Shown here: piece by piece, positions 55,201-61,200 of the stretch
Layout of the letters: each line of letters begins with the position of its first letter
Position numbering within the stretch: the first letter of the stretch is position 1
From: Amoebophrya sp. A120
Lineage: Eukaryota > Sar > Dinophyceae > Syndiniales > Amoebophryaceae
Length of the DNA: 64,000 nucleotides
Direction of reading: 5' to 3'
NCBI GenBank assembly: GCA_905178155.1
Contig: CAJINV010000002.1
Coordinates: 4,543,694-4,607,693 of the forward strand
Notes under the pieces: generated by a model
The model's database searches: none
What the model saw: the letters and a program-made list of their open reading frames with translations, nothing else
Told to the model about the DNA's origin: nothing
Program-made: the position numbers and the translations under genes

Positions 55201-58200
55201 TCATATCCACAAAAAAAAAACCCTCCCCATCCATGTTCGGCATGACAAGCACTGGGTTTCATGCATGTTTTGCATGACAACATCAAATTGGATGGGGATG
55301 GGTGTTTTTTGTCTTAATATTTCACGATGGAGTTGCAGAAGACATATGAGATATGAACGGACAAAATACAATTTGACCCCAGAAAGAGCATTTAGTGCCA
55401 CGAGAATGAAACTAGCGACCTACGAGAATGAGGAAGCAAATGGGGCTCCACCCGCTTACAACTTTTCCCGCTCCGGACGGGGTAGAAGCTGCGCTTTTCA
55501 TAGGGCTTGTGCCCGTTTTTTCGCGCGCAAAGCTACTTGTTTTGCGCGCGGTTTTTCTCCGCTCGAGCGGTCGGGTGGAGAAAAACTGCATTACAAAATT
55601 GGAAAACCAGCCGGATGCAGATGCAGCTTTTCTCCCCGCAGGAGAAAAGCCGCGCCACAAATTCGCAAACTCCGCTTCCTCCGGTTGGAGAAAGTGAAAG
55701 ACCGCGCCTCCGGTTCTCCGCATTACAAATGCGGAAAGGTGGCCTTTCCGCATTACAAGTGCGGAAAGGTGCCCATAGCCATTGCATTTGTAATGCGGAG
55801 AGCCCGACCTTTCAAAGGTCGGGCTCTTCGCATTACAAATCCAATGGGCGGAAAGGTCGGGCTCTCCGCATTACAAATGCGGAGTGCGGGGCTCCCCAGA
55901 GCTCGGGGTTCGGGTTGTGGGTAAAATGGGGAGAGGGGAAAGCCCGGACCCTCGGGTTCTCCGCAACCCGGGCTCTTCTCCGCATTACAAATCCCCCCGT
56001 TCGCCAAAAGCGGCTGCCACAGCCGCTGCACACCGTCGGGCGTAACCTTTTGCGCGATGCTATCCCCAAGCAGCAATATTCGCACTCCCGATAGCATCGG
56101 GCGTGAGGTTATGCTGCATGGTATCGCTGCGTGCGAATTTTCCTCGCAGCCATACCATGCTGCATTAGGTTACGCACGACCTGTGGCTGTCTTTTTCTGC
56201 CCCCCTTGGGCGTTGTGCAGCTTCTTTTTACCCTCAAACACGACCGGACTCCGGGAAAAGTTGTGGCTTTTAGGGAGGAAGCACAACTTTTCCGCGGACC
56301 ACCCCAAGCCGGCCCCGCGGTGCCTCTTTTCCCGCATGAAACCACGGGGCCGCGCGGGCCCTCATGCAGTCAATGGTCCAAATTCCCGCGGCGTTCGGTG
56401 TTTCGCAAGCATACACCTTCGCAGACACGGCCGATTTTTGGCGTTTGCCGTTTTTGCGCCGGGCCCCGAGGGTCCGGTCGCTAGCAATGAGGGGCCAGCG
56501 CGCGCCTTCGTTGTGTAGCCGGCGCGCTTTTTGTAGCAGGCTGCGTGGCTTTTCGTTTTGTTTTTTCGTTTCTTTTCCTGCTGGGGCCAAAAGAAAGGGC
56601 GCGGAACGAGGGGCGCCGGTGCGCTGGCGGTGTTTCTGGGGCAGCGCCGGTAGCGATGCACCAACCAAGCGGGGGGGGGGAGGGCGCCTCTGCAAAAAGC
56701 GCGACCCGCTGGCGGCTCGATGCCGGCCATGCGCATGCCGGTGGAGAGAGTCTGACGGGCGCACGCATACCATTTGGTGGCCCACCTTGCCCGGGCGACC
56801 GTCCGACGAGGTGTGAAGGAGGCGGGGGCCCCGGCGATTCGTGGGGCAGGGCCACTGCCATGGCAGGCCCAGCGGTGCATTCGCTGTGGCGCACCTTCCT
56901 CAGACCTTCGATCGCGCGCAACCGCGGAGCCGGGGCCGAATGGTCTGAAAACCGGAAGCGGGGGCCCCGGGCCCGATGTTTTCTACATGTTTGGCCGGGC
57001 ATCTTCCGAGCCCACCGTCGTGAGCCCTGTCGGAGGGACCGGGCCGCGGCGGCATGACAGTCTGACAGGCCGTGGGAGATCGGCTTGCACCCACCCCGCC
57101 GGCCTCAACTCCCAGCGCGCGCGCGGACGTTCATTCTTGCCACAATGGGGGCGGTTGGCTTTCTGGGCGGCCCCAGATAGAACCGCCCGCCCGCGTCGAG
57201 CAGCGGCCGGCCACAGCCTGTGGCGATTGAAAAGACACCGCCCGGCGCCCGGGCCTGTTGTATTCAGCGCCCGCGCGGGCCCGCTGCCTGGTGGTCGTCA
57301 GATTGGGAGGCACACACCGGCGCCTTGTTCCTCTCGTTGCGCCAGCCCACATATGTCGTCCCCCAAGCCGCGCCCGCTTCCCTGTTTCTCCCTGCGCGGC
57401 ACTGCCCCAATGCCTCGCGCGGAGCTGCCCGCCGGGCCGGCGTGAGCCGGGTTTGCGCGATTTTTCCGCTCGGGCAAGTGGGATTCGGAACCGCGCCGGG
57501 CGGACCCGAGAAAGAGCGGCGCGAGAATGATTCTCGCAGGGCCTAGCTTTCGACGTGAAACGCCTCTCCATTCTCGCGGAAGCACTACGTTTGCGCGAGA
57601 ATGGCAGAGAATTTCATGCAGATGCGAAGCCCGCCACGAGAATCATTCTCGCGCCGCAAGTTATGGGAGCCTGCCCGCAGCAACCCGGAAGCACACGGAA
57701 AATGCCCGGGGCCTGGGGGAAAACTGCTGGCGCTTGCCAAAAATGCAGCGCGCCGACGGCAATACCGGGGCCGGCCAGAAGGCCAGAGGGAGGGCGAGAG
57801 GCTGCAGGCGCGTGGCGCCCCTCGGGCAAATTTCTGCCCAAGATCTTTCCGGCCGGGGGGCCCCAACGCTTTGCCGAAGTTCTTTTTTCTGAAAATTGTT
57901 CGGCGGGCGCCCGCTCGCAGGATGGGGCCCAGGCGCAGCGGGGCCGGGGGCAACGGCGAAAGCGGGAGGCGAGGAGGCGGGGCTGGCGGATATTGGCAAG
58001 GCCGATGCAGTGGCAGCGCAGGCACCGCCTGCCCACACGCGCGCGCCACAAGCCGTGCCGGCCGGCGGGCCCTGGACATTGTGGCTGGGCTCAGGCGGGC
58101 GCGGCCAGCCTGTTGGCCAGCGGGCAGGAGCCGAGCTATTGCATGATGTGGCCACCAATGCATCTAGTGCCGGCGGCACCGGGGCCCGGGGCCTTCGCCC

Positions 58201-61200
58201 TCCGTTGCATGCGCCTGCCCTTCGGTCCACAGAGAAGACAGAACCCGCCGGCCGCGCACACACAGCTTTGGGCGCGCGGCGGCAATTGTCCCGCTCCGTG
58301 CAAGCCCCACCAAGCCAAGGGCTTCGCGCAATGCGCCCAAGTCTGCCGGGGCCGGGGCAACGAGCAGGGAGCGAAAATAAAGGCAGGCGGCGCGCAAAAG
58401 CGGGCCCCGCCCGGTGATTCTATTGCAGAAAAGAAACAGGCGGGGCGCGCCCCGTATATTGCGTTGCCGGGCCCGCCTGGTGTCTGTTAGTCTTCCGCCC
58501 CGATTTGCGGGGGCGGTTGCTGGCCTTCTTTGTGTTGGCCCGCCCTGGTTTCCCGCGTTTTTTTCGCACGACATCCCCGGGTCAAATGTGCACGAGGGGG
58601 CGTTGGCCCTCAAAATAAAAGCGCCGGGCGCGCCGCGGCCTTTTGGGTAGCCTAGGTAGCGAAGAGAATGAACGGCCGACGGCCTCCCATCAATCAGAAC
58701 CCCGGCCCGGGCCCGGAGTAGATGCAGCCGGCGCGCAAAATAGAGAGGCCACTCTCATGGGCGTGCGTGCTTGCGAAACAAAGACAACCGCCACAATTTT
58801 GCGCGCGGCCCCGGCGTGTCTCGCGGGCGCCCCTTGGGGCGGGGCCGGCTTGGGGTGCGTGGTCCGCGGAAAAGTTGTGCTTCCTCCCTAAGCCACAACT
58901 TTTCCCGGAGTCCGGTCGTGTTTGAGGGTAAAAAGAAGCTGCACAACGCCCAAGGGGGGCAGAAAAAGACAGCCACAGGTCGTGCGTAACCTAATGCAGC
59001 ATGGTATGGCTGCGAGGAAAATTCGCACGCAGCGATACCATGCAGCATAACCTCACGCCCGATGCTATCGGGAGTGCGAATATTGCTGCTTGGGGATAGC
59101 ATCGCGCAAAAGGTTACGCCCGACGGTGTGCAGCGGCTGTGGCAGCCGCTTGTGGCGAACGGGGGGATTTGTAATGCGGAGAAGAGCCCGGGTTGCGGAG
59201 AACCCGAGGGTCCGGGCTTTCCCCTTTCCCCATTTTACCCACAACCCGAACCCCGAGCTCTGGGGAGCCCCGCACTCCGCATTTGTAATGCGGAGAGCCC
59301 GACCTTTCCGCCCATTGGATTTGTAATGCGAAGAGCCCGACCTTTGAAAGGTCGGGCTCTCCGCATTACAAATGCAATGGCTATGGGCACCTTTCCGCAC
59401 TTGTAATGCGGAAAGGTCACCTTTCCGCATTTGTAATGCGGAGAACCGGAGGTGCGGCCTTTCACTTTCTCCAACCGGAGGAAGCGGAGTTTGCGAATTT
59501 GTGGCGCGGCTTTTCTCCAGCGGGGAGAAAAGCTGCATCTGCATCCGGCTGGTTTTCCAATTTTGTAATGCAGTTTTTCTCCACCCGACCGCTCGAGCGG
59601 AGAAAAACCGCACGCAAAACAAGTAGCTTTGCGCGAAAAAACGGGCGCAAGCCCTATGAGAGCGCAGCTTCTACCCCGTCCGGAGCGGGAAAAGTTGTAA
59701 GCGGGTGGAGCCCCATTTGCTTCCTCATTCTCGTAGGTCGCTAGTTTCATTCTCGTGGCACTATATGCTCTTTCTGGGGTCAAGTTGTATTTTGTCCGTT
59801 CATAATATGAGATCCTGGATGGCAGTGCGCGGCACACCGAGGGCGGGGATTGGCTGAGTGATCGGAAATTGTATCACATCCGCAAGCGGTGGCTGCGCAG
59901 TTTGTACACCAGTCAGCAGTGCTTGGAAAACCTCCGGCAGCGAGCGATGCGCATTCACTACGAGAAGTACCACCGGCGCACCCGTCGTGTGGTAATTTGG
60001 TCCGAGCAGCTGAAGCGGCTGCGGTTGAAGTTGAAGCGGTGGGCGCTGCAGTGCAAACAAGACATTCAAAAGGAGCTCACGCCCTGGGAACGGTGGAAAC
60101 TGGAAAATCTGCCGGCGCGGCTGCAAAACTCCTGGCTTTTTAGCGGAGGCAAGCCGCACCCGATGATCGGGCAGAGCGGCGACAACCTGAACGGTATCAC
60201 GCAGGAAGAGACCATGCTGGCGTCGTTAGTTTTCGAGGATGAGGAAGAGTTGAGTATCGGCGTCAGTGGCCAAGCTGTCGGTGCGCATGGGTCTTCGAGT
60301 TCGTTTGCGCAGGCGGGCGAGGCGAGAATGAACTATGAACTGCAAAACAAAGTAACGTACTAGAAGTATAAATTGCATTACAAATTGACTCAGCATTACA
60401 CATTAAATTTGTAATGCGGATTTGCCTTAGCAAAAAGATTTGTAATGCATAAACGCAATTAGTACGAGTACGATACTTTTGCACAGGATATGAACAACGG
60501 AACAACTACGTCCTTGAACGATGAACAGATTTCATCTCCGGATCCGGAAGATGTTCTCGAACAGCCCAAGAAAAAAACACCTCGCCCGGAGCAGGTCGCT
60601 GAGGAGGAAGAAATATCAAATGCAAATATGTCTGGGTCTGGAAACTTGTGATGCTAAAAGGTGGATGCTGGAAACAGTTCCGCATGCAATTTAGCATGAC
60701 AACTTTCCAGAACGCTTTCTCATAAGCAATCCGCATGAGAAACTGCGTGTTTGCATGTACAAAAGAGGCTGCGACTTTTGTTGGTTATGCAATACAGATT
60801 TCCTAGGTATGGAAAGCTAGCATCACAAGTTCCAACCTTCCAGACCCAGACACATTTGCAATCCATAAGAAAATGAAAATACCAGCAGCGAAGACGAGCT
60901 GGAGGGCGACTTATGGAAACGTCAGGATTGAAATCGTCAAAGTTGAAATAGATTGTGATGCATAAAATGCAACCCACAAAGTGCCTGTCTTGCAGAATAG
61001 GCAAGGGAGGCAGATTGTCAGCCTGTTCAGAAGTAGAAATAGAGCTGCCAAGGTAGCATGACAAAAAACGTCTTCCTTACCCAAACAGCATGACAAACTG
61101 GATTTGAGTTCTACCCAAATTTGTCATGCGCCACTTGAAAACTAGGCACCCACTGGTATCCGTTTTATACATCACAAATTATTTGAACTTTGTCGATTTC

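Larger units (their letters stand above)
55352..59804. mobile_element. Element U, 4.45-kb element with very long TIRs, spanning an intron position
   Basis: Ends TATGAACGGACAAAATACAA and its inverted complement. The inverted arms run about 967 bp each and are nearly identical. An 8-bp TSD flanks it. The exon frame passes from 55351 (KTYE) to 59813 (ILDGS) when the element and one TSD copy are removed, so it sits in the gene like the small introners. No transposase recognised. Confidence 0.9.

Noticed and set aside
57555-58490. 311-codon open frame inside element U as a transposase
   Set aside because: Very GC-rich DNA lacks stops in several overlapping frames. The translation is Ala/Gly/Arg/Pro-rich with no catalytic motif.
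55352-59804. Retroelement with long terminal repeats
   Set aside because: The long end repeats are inverted, not direct, and no reverse transcriptase or integrase is visible.
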